Below, piece after piece: positions 32,500 to 40,742 of a stretch of 64,000 bases of DNA. Source of the DNA: Promicromonospora sukumoe (GTDB taxonomy: Bacteria > Actinomycetota > Actinomycetes > Actinomycetales > Cellulomonadaceae); the NCBI RefSeq assembly GCF_014137995.1, contig NZ_JACGWV010000001.1:1798001-1862000 (forward strand), written 5' to 3'. A program made the position numbers and the translations under genes. Numbering within the stretch: the first letter of the stretch is position 1; each line of letters begins with the position of its first letter. The notes beneath the pieces are model-generated. The model saw only the letters and a program-made list of their open reading frames with translations, was not told the DNA's origin and made no database searches.

Positions 32500-32933
32500 C
32501 AGACCCCATCGACCGGGACAGGGTCGTAGGGTCGACAAAGTCATCTTTTTGGTACTGGTGCGAGTGCTGCTTGAAGTGGCACCCGATGGCGTGCACCATC
32601 GCACCAAGGCGCCGAAGAGGCTCTATAGCCGCGAAGCGTATTCAAGACATCAGGGCGGGACATTGGTATGGCACTGAACGGACCGCTCGAGCGGCCGTAT
32701 TCCGGCTGGAGGTACTGAATGTCACGCAGCGCACTGCCACGCCGTCCTGCGGCGAGATCGGCACCGGAGCTGGCGCTCGACGACGTCGTGTTCGTACGAG
32801 ATGGCGTCCTGCTGAGCATCCGGTGGCTAAGGGCGACCCCGCCGTCGGTCGGGCTGCGCATGCCTTAACGAGAACTCTCCGCTATAGGAGACGGTCCGGA
32901 ATTTGTCATGATGCTCCGTTGCGAGAAGTTACG
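32500..32933. other. Gap with only a weak small ORF
   Basis: No convincing gene in 434 bp. A 49-residue frame at 32719-32868 follows GGAGG and contains ELALDDVVFVRDGVLLSIRW, which resembles the strand pair of a tyrosine recombinase core-binding domain. It could be an integrase relic, but the match is short. No terminator hairpin is obvious after the sulfotransferase. Confidence 0.35.
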
Positions 32934-33698
32934 TCACCATGTCTGGGCGCCGGCTCGGACGAGCATCTCGTTGACCGCGACCCGGCGGTCGCGGGTGACG
33001 ATGTAGGCGATCGCGTCAGCGATGTCCTCGGGGTGCAGCTTCTCCAGCCCTTCGGTCTGGCGTGCGATGGCTTCCTGGAGCTCCGCGCGTACGTGGGTCC
33101 CGAGCTCCGTGTCCACGGTGCCGGGCTCGACGACGCTCACGCGGACGCGCTGCGGCAGCAGCTCCTTGCGCAGGGCCTCGGTGAACGCGACGACACCGAA
33201 CTTGGTCAGGCTGTAGACGGCGTTCCCGGCGTTGGCCACGCGTCCGGCGGTGGAGCTGATGTTGACGATGTCCGCTACCTGGCGCGGGGTGTCCTCCGCG
33301 GCGCGCACCAGGTGGGGTTGCGCGGCCTGGGTGATGCGGAGCAGCCCCTGGACGTTGATCGCGAGCATGCGGTCCCATTCGTCGGCCGGGGCCTGAGCGA
33401 ACGGTCCGATCAGCATGAGGCCGGCGTTGTTGACCAACGTGTCCAGCCGGCCCAACGCCTCCACCGTGCGCTCCACGGCGCCCTGGGCCGCGGTCCCGTC
33501 GGTGATGTCCGCCTCGATCTCCAGTGCGGTTCCGCCGTCGGACCGGATCGACTCCGCGACCTCCTCCAGGCGGTCCCTGCGCCGGGCTACCAGGGCGACT
33601 GCAGCGCCCTGGCGGGCGAGGGCGCGTGCCGTCGCCTCTCCGATGCCGCTGCTCGCGCCGGTCACCAGTGCCACCGTGCCGTCCAGCTTGCCGTTCAT
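32934..33698 (-). CDS. SDR-family NAD(P)-dependent oxidoreductase
   Basis: A 254-residue classical SDR: TGASSGIGEATARAL, ADITDGTAAQ, LVNNAGLMLIG, NISSTAGR and active YSLTK. It is the closest relative in this window of the SDR at 3521 (both have DEWDRM and RVAVNE). Start ATG 33698 follows GAAGGAGC; the open frame continues upstream without a site. It is third in a minus-strand run: TetR regulator, F420/NADP-type oxidoreductase, SDR. Substrate unknown. Confidence 0.9.
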   Translation of the reverse strand: MNGKLDGTVALVTGASSGIGEATARALARQGAAVALVARRRDRLEEVAESIRSDGGTALEIEADITDGTAAQGAVERTVEALGRLDTLVNNAGLMLIGPFAQAPADEWDRMLAINVQGLLRITQAAQPHLVRAAEDTPRQVADIVNISSTAGRVANAGNAVYSLTKFGVVAFTEALRKELLPQRVRVSVVEPGTVDTELGTHVRAELQEAIARQTEGLEKLHPEDIADAIAYIVTRDRRVAVNEMLVRAGAQTW

Positions 33699-33772
33699 GA
33701 CTGCTCCTTCGTGGGCGACGGGAGTGACGGTCGCCTGGCGTCGTGTCTGCCTGCTGCCTGCTTGCTGTTGGT

Positions 33773-34444
33773 TCATCTGGCCATGTGCTCCCGCCAGGCC
33801 GTGGTGTCGCCACGAACGGCCTTGTCGAGAGCTCGGCGCGCCTGGTCCAACGGGAGATCCGTCGTGTAGACGGGGGTACCCGGCCCTTGCCGCCAGGAGC
33901 TCTCGAGGTCGCCGGCGTCGAATCCGTCGAAACCGATCTCGTCGAGCAGCGCGATGACGGTCTGCTTCGCGACTGGGTCGGCACCTGACACCGGGGCGGC
34001 GATCCGCAGGGGGTCTCCGTGCGGCCGCCCGCCGGAGGAGAGGCTTGCCGCCCCGACGGTGTTCAGCGCCTTGATGACCGGCCGACCAAGCTGTTGGGCG
34101 ACCCAGCGGCTCTCCACGAGTCCGTCGTCGATCGCGGCGATGTGTTGGTCGCGCAGGCCCGGCACGTAGTTGCTGGTGTCGACGATGACGGCATCGGCCG
34201 GCAGGTGCTCGTCGACCGTGGCGCCCAGGCCTGGGAGCGCGCCCATCGGCACACAGACGAACAGCACGCTGGCTCGCTCGGTGGCCTCGGTCGTCTCCAC
34301 CGCGGTGGCGCCTGTCCGGTCCGCGAGCTGCGTGAGGGAGGCCGGGCCGCGAGAGTTCGCGATCCTCACCGTGTGACCGCGATGGGCGAGCTGCCCCGCC
34401 AAGGTGCCACCGATGCTGCCGCTCCCGATGATGGAGATGTCCAT
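33773..34444 (-). CDS. NADPH-dependent F420 reductase-like (NAD(P)-binding) protein
   Basis: A 223-residue Rossmann protein: ISIIGSGSIGGTLAGQLAHRGHTVRIANSRGP, FVCVPMGALPGL, VIVDTSNYV, KALNTVGAASL. This is the F420_oxidored/pyrroline-carboxylate-reductase-like fold (NPD type). The NSRGP loop after the second strand suggests NADPH binding. AGAGGGA precedes ATG 34444. It lies between the TetR gene and the SDR gene and may feed or use reducing equivalents with the SDR. Confidence 0.83.
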   Translation of the reverse strand: MDISIIGSGSIGGTLAGQLAHRGHTVRIANSRGPASLTQLADRTGATAVETTEATERASVLFVCVPMGALPGLGATVDEHLPADAVIVDTSNYVPGLRDQHIAAIDDGLVESRWVAQQLGRPVIKALNTVGAASLSSGGRPHGDPLRIAAPVSGADPVAKQTVIALLDEIGFDGFDAGDLESSWRQGPGTPVYTTDLPLDQARRALDKAVRGDTTAWREHMAR

Positions 34445-34496
34445 GGGTTGTCCCTCTTCTTCATGTGCTGGGCTGCTTCACGTTGCCAGGTACGTC

Positions 34497-35069
34497 TCAT
34501 GCGGCGGGCGCAGCGGCTGCCCGGAGCCCGTCCAGTACCACCGTGAGATGCGCAGTTCTCGCTCGGCCCGTGACCGGATCGCGCGGCAACGCGGAGACGA
34601 TGGCGAGCACATCGGCCGCGGAGATGTCGCGGCGGACGCTGGCCAGCTCCTGCGCTCGGCGGAACAGGCCGTCGAAAGCAGTCTTCATCGGTGCGCAGAG
34701 CTCCCCGACCGGCGACTCGTCCGCCAGCAACGCCGCGCTGAGGTGGGCACTCATCCCGCGGTACCGAGCGCCGATCTCCTCGTAGGCGTCCATCCACTCC
34801 AGCAGCGCCTGCCAGGGGTCCGTGGCTTCCATCCTGGTCTCGGCGGCCTCGACGAGGGTGCCCACCTGTGAGCGGAGGATCGCCGCGAACAGGTGCTCGC
34901 GGGTGGGGAAGTGGCGGTACATCGTCGCCCGGCCCACCCCCGCCCGCCGAGGAATCTCGTCGAGCGGGGCATCCGCTCCCAGGTCCCGGAAGACCTCTGC
35001 CGCGGCGGTGACGAGTGCGTCGAGGTTGCGTGCCGCATCGGCGCGGATCGTCCGGCTGGAACCTGTCAT
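34497..35069 (-). CDS. TetR-family regulator
   Basis: A 190-residue TetR protein. The helix-turn-helix is DEIPRRAGVGRATMYRHFPTREHLF (residues about 30-54). The ligand domain follows (WMDAYEEIGARYRGMSAHLSAALL). ATG 35069 gives a normal N-terminus. It is first in the TetR-oxidoreductase-SDR run and divergent from the VOC gene, so it likely controls both. A near-palindrome lies in the gap at 35092-35104. Confidence 0.88.
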   Translation of the reverse strand: MTGSSRTIRADAARNLDALVTAAAEVFRDLGADAPLDEIPRRAGVGRATMYRHFPTREHLFAAILRSQVGTLVEAAETRMEATDPWQALLEWMDAYEEIGARYRGMSAHLSAALLADESPVGELCAPMKTAFDGLFRRAQELASVRRDISAADVLAIVSALPRDPVTGRARTAHLTVVLDGLRAAAAPAA

Positions 35070-35091
35070 GGCTCGACCGTAACAGCTAAAC

Positions 35092-35104
35092 GGACACAGT
35101 GCCC
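35092..35104. promoter_or_regulatory. Candidate TetR operator
   Basis: GGACACAGTGCCC is a 13-bp near-palindrome (one mismatched pair) 22 bp upstream of the TetR start and 55 bp upstream of the VOC gene. It is a weak but suitably placed operator candidate. Confidence 0.4.
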
Positions 35105-35158
35105 ACTTATGGCGTACCGTGAGTGGCGCACGGATCCACCAAGAGGCAGGAGTGAGAG

Positions 35159-35635
35159 ATGAGCCAGAACATCTGGCACGTCGGAGTGGCAGTCGATGAC
35201 CTCGAGACGGGGAAGGCGGAGTTCTCCCAGGTGTTCGGGGTGTCCTGGCGCCCCACGCGAGTTCGGGTGCTGACCCTGACCGACGCTCACGGCGACGACC
35301 ATGAGGTCGAGTGCCACGTGACCTTCTCCGAGGGCGGCCCGTTCGCCGTCGAGCTGTGGGAGGCGATCCCGGGCACGCCGCTGGCGGCCCCGCCGGGCGG
35401 AGGCGTGCATCACATCGGCTACTGGGTCGACGACATCGCCGAGGAGGGTGAGCGCCTGGCGGCGCTCGGATTCGGCCCCTACGCGACCGTCGGTGGACGG
35501 CCGCTGCTGAGCGCCGGACCGTCCGGAACGGTCGTGGAGCTCTGCGACCTGCACAGCGACCGCCCTCAGTTGCGGGACCTGTTCCCGGCAGGCTCTCGCC
35601 ATGCCGGGCCGCCGGTCCTCGACTCCGACCTGTAG
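35159..35635 (+). CDS. VOC-family (glyoxalase-like) protein
   Basis: A 158-residue vicinal-oxygen-chelate protein: [48 protein letters not shown] and [21 protein letters not shown], ending GTVVELCDL. Putative metal ligands are His6, Glu in VELWE, His in HHIGY and Glu in VELC. Members include isomerases, dioxygenases and resistance proteins. AGGAGTGAGAG precedes ATG 35159. Divergent from the TetR run. Confidence 0.85.
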   Translation: MSQNIWHVGVAVDDLETGKAEFSQVFGVSWRPTRVRVLTLTDAHGDDHEVECHVTFSEGGPFAVELWEAIPGTPLAAPPGGGVHHIGYWVDDIAEEGERLAALGFGPYATVGGRPLLSAGPSGTVVELCDLHSDRPQLRDLFPAGSRHAGPPVLDSDL

Positions 35636-35700
35636 GTCGGCGCGCGCTGACGGCCCGGGCCGGAAGCGTGTTCTCTCCGCGGGGGCTTGCGTAGTTCGTT

Positions 35701-35717
35701 GTAACAAGTATGGTTAC
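35701..35717. promoter_or_regulatory. Inverted repeat upstream of Rrf2-type gene
   Basis: GTAAC, 7 bases, GTTAC, 22 bp before GTG 35739, in a locally AT-richer stretch that may also hold the promoter. A probable autoregulatory site. Confidence 0.5.
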
Positions 35718-35738
35718 GATCATGGAGAGGCGAGAAAG

Positions 35739-36182
35739 GTGGCGCACGACGTGAGTGCCAACAGCAGGCTGACCATCGCGGCGCATGCGCTGACCTGGGT
35801 AGGGCTGTACCAGCGCCGCGGCCAGGAGGTTGCCACCTCCGACCAGATCGCGGCGAGCGTCAACACCAATCCGGTGGTGATTCGTCGGCTGTTGTCCCAG
35901 CTTCTCGGGGCCGGTCTGGTCGAGTCGAGGCGGGGCACCGGCGCCGGTTGGGTGCTCTCACGTGACCTGGCCGCGATCACCCTCCTCGATGTCTACGAGG
36001 CCCTCGAGCCTGGACCGCTCTTCGCGTTGCACCGCTCGACGCCGGACCCCGAGTGCGTTGTCGGCCACGGCATAGGACCGGCGATGGCCGCCGTCTACGA
36101 CGAGATCGAGGTCGCCCTGCGAAAGGAACTGGTGCGAACCACGTTGGAGGACGTCCTGCGGGACGTGCTCCGGGCCGCCTGA
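35739..36182 (+). CDS. Rrf2-family transcriptional regulator
   Basis: A 147-residue Rrf2 protein: [20 protein letters not shown], helix-turn-helix [36 protein letters not shown], the wing [23 protein letters not shown]. Only one cysteine (PECVVGH) is present instead of the three that hold an iron-sulfur cluster, so it is a cluster-free member (YwnA-like). GTG 35739 gives the usual start; GTG 35751 is possible. The SnoaL gene follows 52 bp later and is the likely target. Confidence 0.85.
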   Translation: MAHDVSANSRLTIAAHALTWVGLYQRRGQEVATSDQIAASVNTNPVVIRRLLSQLLGAGLVESRRGTGAGWVLSRDLAAITLLDVYEALEPGPLFALHRSTPDPECVVGHGIGPAMAAVYDEIEVALRKELVRTTLEDVLRDVLRAA

Positions 36183-36234
36183 CGCGACCACCGGGCCGGG
36201 CGGCTCACCCTCACGAACGACAAGGACAAGCGCA

Positions 36235-36657
36235 ATGACAACAGATACTCAGACCTCGCGCGCCGTGGCGGAGCAGTTCGTCGAACGTCTCGGTCGGCAG
36301 GACCAAGACGGCATCCAGGAGCTCTTCGCACCCGAGATCGACTGGCATGTCCCTGGCAGCGACGACCTGCCCTGGACCGGCCGCCGCTCCCGCCGCGAGG
36401 AGGTCGCGCCCTACTTCACGACGATGTGGCCGGTCTTCGAGCCCGGCAAGTCACAGGTCGAGCTGGAGCGGATCATCGTGGACGGGGGCGACGTGATGCT
36501 GCTCGGGATCTTCACGCACACCGTCGCGGCCAATGGCGAGGAGTTCACCACGCCGTCCGCCATGCACCTTCAGGTCCAGGACGGACAGATCGTCCGCATG
36601 CACCTCTACGAGGACACCCTGGCCGTCCATCAGGCGTTCAATCCTGGCGGAGAGTGA
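36235..36657 (+). CDS. SnoaL-like (NTF2-fold) protein
   Basis: A 140-residue NTF2-fold protein: VAEQFVERLGRQDQDGIQELFAPEIDWHVPGSDDLPWTG, then RRSRREEVAPYFTTMWPVF and TTPSAMHLQVQDGQIVRMHLYEDT. The Trp/His pocket is typical of the SnoaL-like group related to polyketide cyclases and limonene-epoxide hydrolases. It follows the Rrf2 gene. Reaction unknown. Confidence 0.82.
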   Translation: MTTDTQTSRAVAEQFVERLGRQDQDGIQELFAPEIDWHVPGSDDLPWTGRRSRREEVAPYFTTMWPVFEPGKSQVELERIIVDGGDVMLLGIFTHTVAANGEEFTTPSAMHLQVQDGQIVRMHLYEDTLAVHQAFNPGGE

Positions 36658-36689
36658 CGGGAGCGGCAGGCTCGGGCGAGTCCGTACTG

Positions 36690-36727
36690 GTGCCGGGGCA
36701 GGCGATGTGTCTCGCCCGCCCCGGCAC
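36690..36727. terminator. Bidirectional terminator hairpin
   Basis: A 16-bp stem with one internal mismatch (GTGCCGGGGC / GCCCCGGCAC plus GGCGA / TCGCC) between the convergent SnoaL and tannase-like genes. Confidence 0.8.
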
Positions 36728-36732
36728 GACAC

Positions 36733-38325
36733 TCAGCCGGCAGCGTAGGGGAGCAGGGGCCGGGTCATCGTGGCTGCGGCAGTGTCACGCGTGAACCGGT
36801 GCGCCACGATCGACTCCGGCGTCGTGCCGTTCTCGACCCACTCCATCAATGCGACCATCCCGGCGGCCAGCGTCAGGCCGGGGCCTGTGCCGGTGCAGTG
36901 GCCGTGTCCGTCGCCGGGGGAGAGGAAGAGCCGCGCGAAGGTAGCCACCTCGTCGGCACCGTCCATTCTGTCCTGGACGCGGCGGTAGTAGTCGATGGTC
37001 CCCTCGGGAAAGATCACCTCGTCGTTGCCGGCATGCGTGAGCAGGAGCTTGCCGCCGCTGTCCCGGAAACGGGAGAGATCGGGATCGTCGGTTGCGACCT
37101 CGGCGAACTCTCGAACGCCCTGATCGAAGAGGCTCAGATACCGCTCGTGGGTCAGGGTGGTCCAGTCCCAGCTCGGGTCCCGCAGGAGCCAGCCACCGAA
37201 CCAGGCCACAGGCATCACGAACGGGGAGATGACGAGTTCGCCGTCGACCTCGTCGACCTGGCAGAGACCCGCTCCGTTGAGGTTCTCACCCCAGCTCTCG
37301 GTGTCCGGCCGAAGCCCGAACCAGAGGCGTTTCCCCGTCGGGGTGGTCGGGCCCGCCCAGATCTGCTGAACTACATCGGCGTCAGCCGTGGTGATGGTCC
37401 CAGCCGACGTGGCCGTGCCGACCAGCCGGTGGGGATCATAGTCACGGAGATCGGTCGCGCCGACGATCCCGTCGTCCAGGCCGTCGACTCCGTCGAGCGC
37501 CGCCGTGGCGCCTGCGCGAAAGGCGTTGAACTTCGCTGCGGGAATGGGGTTCCTGGCTTCTTTCATGACCAGTGCGGGCCACATCGACGCCGCGATCATC
37601 TTGGTCCAGTTGATCGCGGGATCCGCGGACCAGATTCCGTCGTAGTCGTCCGGGTAGCGCTGGGCCTCCATCAGGGCCTGCCGACCACCCCCAGATTCGC
37701 CCTGAAAATACGAGTACTCGGGCGCAGAGCCGTGGATCGCCTCGGTCACGGCCTTCCCCACGACGGTCATGTCATGGGTTCCGCGGTAGGCCCAGTTGCG
37801 AACGAGTTCTCGGTCCAGCTTGCGGGTAGCTTCGTCGAGCCCCCAGTCGGCGAAGCGGGGGTCCCGGTTCCCTGCGTCGGTCGATGCGGTCGCGAAACCG
37901 TTGCGCAGGGCGACCGGCAGTTCAGCGATCCGCATCCGCTGGTCCGAGAACCACATGCCGGTGGTGCGGTTGCCGCCGCCGCCGGTGCCGAGGAACCGGC
38001 GGTTCCAGGTAAGCGGGACCCATACAGTGATGTGGGCGACGTGCCCGCCAGGCGTGCGGTGGTGCACACGGACGTCGCAGAAGTCCGGCAGGCCAGTGAC
38101 GACGGCCGCAATCGGCGGCCCTTCGGTACCTGGCATCCGTGGAGCGTCGGCCTGCCCGGTGGTGTTGACCGTCGCCGAGACAACCTCGAGCTCGCCGAAC
38201 CCGGCCAGATGCTGCTGGATCGTCACGGTGTTGCAGCGCTCGATGACGTCGGCAGAGGCGGGTGCCTCGGCCATCGTCACCCACTGGACTGGGCTCGTCA
38301 CCTTGATGCGGACGGATGTGCTCAC
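36733..38325 (-). CDS. Tannase/feruloyl esterase family protein
   Basis: A 530-residue alpha/beta hydrolase of the tannase type. The nucleophile elbow is GESGGGRQALMEAQRYPDDYDGI, a late Asp region is LTHAGNDEVIFP, and the catalytic His is in SPGDGHGHCTGTGPG. GTGGGGNRTTGMWF and DAGNRDPRFADWG are also family features. No signal peptide is seen (MSTSVRIKVTSPVQW), so it is probably cytoplasmic, unlike secreted plant-ester hydrolases. GTG 38325 follows GAGGAGG. Divergent from the TetR gene at 38454, with two matching operators between. Confidence 0.87.
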   Translation of the reverse strand: MSTSVRIKVTSPVQWVTMAEAPASADVIERCNTVTIQQHLAGFGELEVVSATVNTTGQADAPRMPGTEGPPIAAVVTGLPDFCDVRVHHRTPGGHVAHITVWVPLTWNRRFLGTGGGGNRTTGMWFSDQRMRIAELPVALRNGFATASTDAGNRDPRFADWGLDEATRKLDRELVRNWAYRGTHDMTVVGKAVTEAIHGSAPEYSYFQGESGGGRQALMEAQRYPDDYDGIWSADPAINWTKMIAASMWPALVMKEARNPIPAAKFNAFRAGATAALDGVDGLDDGIVGATDLRDYDPHRLVGTATSAGTITTADADVVQQIWAGPTTPTGKRLWFGLRPDTESWGENLNGAGLCQVDEVDGELVISPFVMPVAWFGGWLLRDPSWDWTTLTHERYLSLFDQGVREFAEVATDDPDLSRFRDSGGKLLLTHAGNDEVIFPEGTIDYYRRVQDRMDGADEVATFARLFLSPGDGHGHCTGTGPGLTLAAGMVALMEWVENGTTPESIVAHRFTRDTAAATMTRPLLPYAAG

Positions 38326-38350
38326 CGGTGCCTCCTCGGCTCTTCAGAAA

Positions 38351-38431
38351 GTGGCAGAACTGTCACGAACGCCGAGCCAAGCATATCCCTGGGATTATTT
38401 CGAGGGGACAGCGAAGTGGCATGACTGACAC
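38351..38431. promoter_or_regulatory. Two matching operators between tannase-like and TetR genes
   Basis: AAGTGGCA-NN-ACTGNCAC occurs twice (GTGGCA start at 38351 and 38416), 65 bp apart. Each is a 6-4-6 near-palindrome. One lies next to each divergent start, as expected for a repressor controlling both genes. Confidence 0.7.
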
Positions 38432-38453
38432 AAGAGGGTGCTAGGTTGATGAG

Positions 38454-39086
38454 ATGATCGAGGCTGGAGCGCCCGGGACGACGGGCGGAGTTCGTCTTCG
38501 CAAGCAGATCGCGACCCGTCGCGCCGTGGAGGAAGCCGCCTGGCGCCTGTTCACGACCAAGGGCTATCACCAGACGAAGATCGACGAGATCGTCCAGGAG
38601 GTCGGGATCTCGCAACGCTCGTTCTTCCGCTACTTCGACTCCAAGGAGGCGGTGCTGTTCGGCGACTGGCGTCGCGACCACGAGGAGCTCGCCCGCCGAA
38701 TCGAGAAGGCCGACCCTGCGCTCGCCCCACTGTCTGCGGTCAGGGCAGCGGCGATGAGCACCGCAGATCTGATGGACCGTGATCGGCTTCTGGTGCGGAC
38801 GAGGTCCGAGCTGACCAAGAGCTCGCCGACGGTTGGCGGCTACTACCGGCAGATCATCCAGCCGGCGTGGGAAGAAGCGGTCGCTTCGGCACTGGCGAGC
38901 AGGCTCGGCGTCGACCCCGACGTGGACCCGACGCCACGTGCCGTTGCGGGCGCTGCGGCCGGGATGCTGAACGCGGCTGTCTCTGTCTGGGTTGCGGGCG
39001 GATGCGCGGACCTGTTGACCGACCTGGCAGCTCGCTCGTTCGACGTGCTGAACCCGCCCGTGGAGCGGCCGACGGGAGATCGTTGA
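38454..39086 (+). CDS. TetR-family regulator
   Basis: A 210-residue TetR protein: RRAVEEAAWRLFTTKGYHQTKIDEIVQEVGISQRSFFRYFDSKEAVLF is the helix-turn-helix block with neighbours (residues about 23-70; it continues into a helical ligand domain). It is divergent from the tannase-like gene, whose control region holds two copies of one operator, so repression of that esterase is likely. The stop codon TGA overlaps the first unit of the hexanucleotide repeat. Confidence 0.87.
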   Translation: MIEAGAPGTTGGVRLRKQIATRRAVEEAAWRLFTTKGYHQTKIDEIVQEVGISQRSFFRYFDSKEAVLFGDWRRDHEELARRIEKADPALAPLSAVRAAAMSTADLMDRDRLLVRTRSELTKSSPTVGGYYRQIIQPAWEEAVASALASRLGVDPDVDPTPRAVAGAAAGMLNAAVSVWVAGGCADLLTDLAARSFDVLNPPVERPTGDR

Positions 39087-39186
39087 CCCGGACCCGGACC
39101 CGGACCCGGACCCGGACCCGGACCCGGACCCGGACCCGGACCCGGACCCGGACCCGGACCCGGACCCGGACCCGGACCCGGACCCG
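39085..39186. repeat. Hexanucleotide tandem repeat (GACCCG)17
   Basis: Seventeen perfect copies of GACCCG run from the TetR stop codon towards the convergent SDR stop at 39215. Such arrays change length by slippage. It is outside both genes, so it may affect transcript ends or simply be a neutral microsatellite. Confidence 0.95.
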
Positions 39187-39214
39187 ACCGTGGCCAGGTC
39201 TGGGTGGGGCCCGA

Positions 39215-40051
39215 TCAGGAAGCCGCTTGGGCAAGCAGCTGCTCGGAACGGTCCCAGAGCTGGCGTGCGAGATCCATGTCGAGAGCCTGAGGGTTGTTAC
39301 GCCTGGCCGGCTTGCGACCTTCGTAATAGGTGCCGGAGTGCCAGTCTGCGCCGGGCCGTGACTCGGCAAGCCACACCATCTGGTTGGCACCCTTCTCCGG
39401 GCTGACCATGAGAGCGCGGCCCAGGCGCGAGCTGTAGATACGCCTCATGAAGCTGTCCGACTCGGTCGCGAAACTCGTCGCGACTGCCCCCGGGTGGAAC
39501 GCGGCAGCTGAGACTCCCTGGCCGTTGTAGCGGCGGTGCAGCTCCTTGGTGAACAAGATGTTCTCCAGCTTCACGGTGCCGTAAGCCAGCTGGGGAGTGA
39601 AGTCCTTGTTGTGGTTCAGGTCCTCGATCGCTAGCTTGCCGAACAGCCGGGCGCCCGAGCTGGACGTCTGGATGACCGTCGCGCTGCTGGCGATGAGCGT
39701 GTCCAGGAGCAACTGGGTGAGCAGGAACGGGGCGAGGTGATTGACCTGAAAGGTCTTCTCGAACCCGTCGACGGTCCTGGTCCGGTCGCCGAAGATTCCC
39801 CCGGCGTTGTTGACGAGCACATCGATGACCGGGTACCTAGCGTCCAGGGCGGCGGCGAGCTCGCGCACCTCGCCCAGCGTGGCGAAATCGGCGACGAACG
39901 AGTCGGCACCCAATTCATGGGCGATCGCCCGAGTCTTCTGAGGCGACCGACCCACGACGACAACGTTGTGGCCGTCCTGGTGGAGCCTGCGGGCGCCCGC
40001 GGCGCCGATCCCGTCGCTCGCTCCGGTGATGACGATGGTTTTGGAGGTCAT
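39215..40051 (-). CDS. SDR-family oxidoreductase
   Basis: A 278-residue SDR: TGASDGIGAAGARRLHQDG, DFATLGEVRELA, LVNNAGGIFGDR, QTSSSGARLFG and active YGTVK. It resembles the retinol-dehydrogenase-like branch that includes the 6367 protein. ATG 40051 is the fold start. Divergent from the TetR gene at 40114, its likely regulator. Substrate unknown. Confidence 0.9.
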   Translation of the reverse strand: MTSKTIVITGASDGIGAAGARRLHQDGHNVVVVGRSPQKTRAIAHELGADSFVADFATLGEVRELAAALDARYPVIDVLVNNAGGIFGDRTRTVDGFEKTFQVNHLAPFLLTQLLLDTLIASSATVIQTSSSGARLFGKLAIEDLNHNKDFTPQLAYGTVKLENILFTKELHRRYNGQGVSAAAFHPGAVATSFATESDSFMRRIYSSRLGRALMVSPEKGANQMVWLAESRPGADWHSGTYYEGRKPARRNNPQALDMDLARQLWDRSEQLLAQAAS

Positions 40052-40072
40052 GCCTGGCAGTGTATGCCGATG

Positions 40073-40111
40073 CTGTCAGTAACTGTCAAGACGGGCGGGT
40101 GTTGCTATTAT
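40073..40111 (+). promoter_or_regulatory. Promoter with CTGTCA direct repeat; probably near-leaderless transcript
   Basis: CTGTCA occurs at 40073 and 40083 (10 bp apart). The second copy is 17 bp upstream of TATTAT (40106-40111), giving a sigma-70-like promoter. Transcription would begin near the ATGs at 40114/40120, so the TetR mRNA is probably leaderless. The repeats may also bind the TetR product. Confidence 0.5.
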
Positions 40112-40113
40112 CG

Positions 40114-40731
40114 ATGCCTATGAAGGACAGGCGGGCAGGGCTTCGTGAGATGACCCGTGAGGCGGTGCGCGCACAGATCACCGAGGTGGCGAATGCTCTG
40201 TTCGTCGAGCAGGGGTACGAGCAGACGACGATCGACGACATCGCCGCGACCGCCGGGATCTCACAGCGCAGCGTGTTTCGGTACTTCCCCACCAAGGAGG
40301 ACCTCGTCGTCGGGAAGTTCGACCTGGTCGCCGAGGGCATGATCACCGTTCTGCACGACCGGCCGATCGACGAACCGGTCTGGGACTCACTGCGTCGATG
40401 CTTCGATCTGCTCGTGCCCTACGTCGACGCGCCGGGCAAGCGAGAGGTCGCCGAGCCGATGCAACGCATCGTGTTCGACACCCCGCATCTGTTCGCGCGC
40501 TACCTGGAGAAGCTTCAACGGATGCAGGATGCCGTCGTCACCGCACTGCGAGAACGAGCGGCCGCTACCGGACGCGCCTACGCGGACGATGACCCTGCAC
40601 CTCGTGCCCTGACCGCAGCCGCCTTCGGCTGCCTGGTTGCGGCCCAGCATTCCTGGCTGGCGTCCAACGGCTACGGCAGCTTCGCTGCCGCGATCGACAG
40701 GGCTATGTCGACCGTAGGCCCCAGAAGCTGA
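40114..40731 (+). CDS. TetR-family regulator
   Basis: A TetR protein of about 205 residues: ITEVANALFVEQGYEQTTIDDIAATAGISQRSVFRYFPTKEDL holds the helix-turn-helix; the ligand domain follows (FDLLVPYVDAPGKREVAEPM). ATG 40114 or 40120 is the start, since a -10 element lies just upstream and no ribosome-binding site is present. It likely controls the divergent SDR at 40051. Confidence 0.87.
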   Translation: MPMKDRRAGLREMTREAVRAQITEVANALFVEQGYEQTTIDDIAATAGISQRSVFRYFPTKEDLVVGKFDLVAEGMITVLHDRPIDEPVWDSLRRCFDLLVPYVDAPGKREVAEPMQRIVFDTPHLFARYLEKLQRMQDAVVTALRERAAATGRAYADDDPAPRALTAAAFGCLVAAQHSWLASNGYGSFAAAIDRAMSTVGPRS

Positions 40732-40742
40732 GGGTGACCGGC

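Noticed and set aside
36799..38424. A 541-codon open frame on the plus strand
   Set aside because: It is antisense to the tannase-like gene, which has all its catalytic motifs; the plus-strand frame has none.
39085..39186. CRISPR array
   Set aside because: The repeat has no spacers; it is a simple six-base tandem repeat.
38867..39361. An ORF with a long (Arg-Thr)n tract
   Set aside because: The tract is the translated GACCCG repeat; the rest is antisense or out-of-frame sequence of the TetR and SDR genes.
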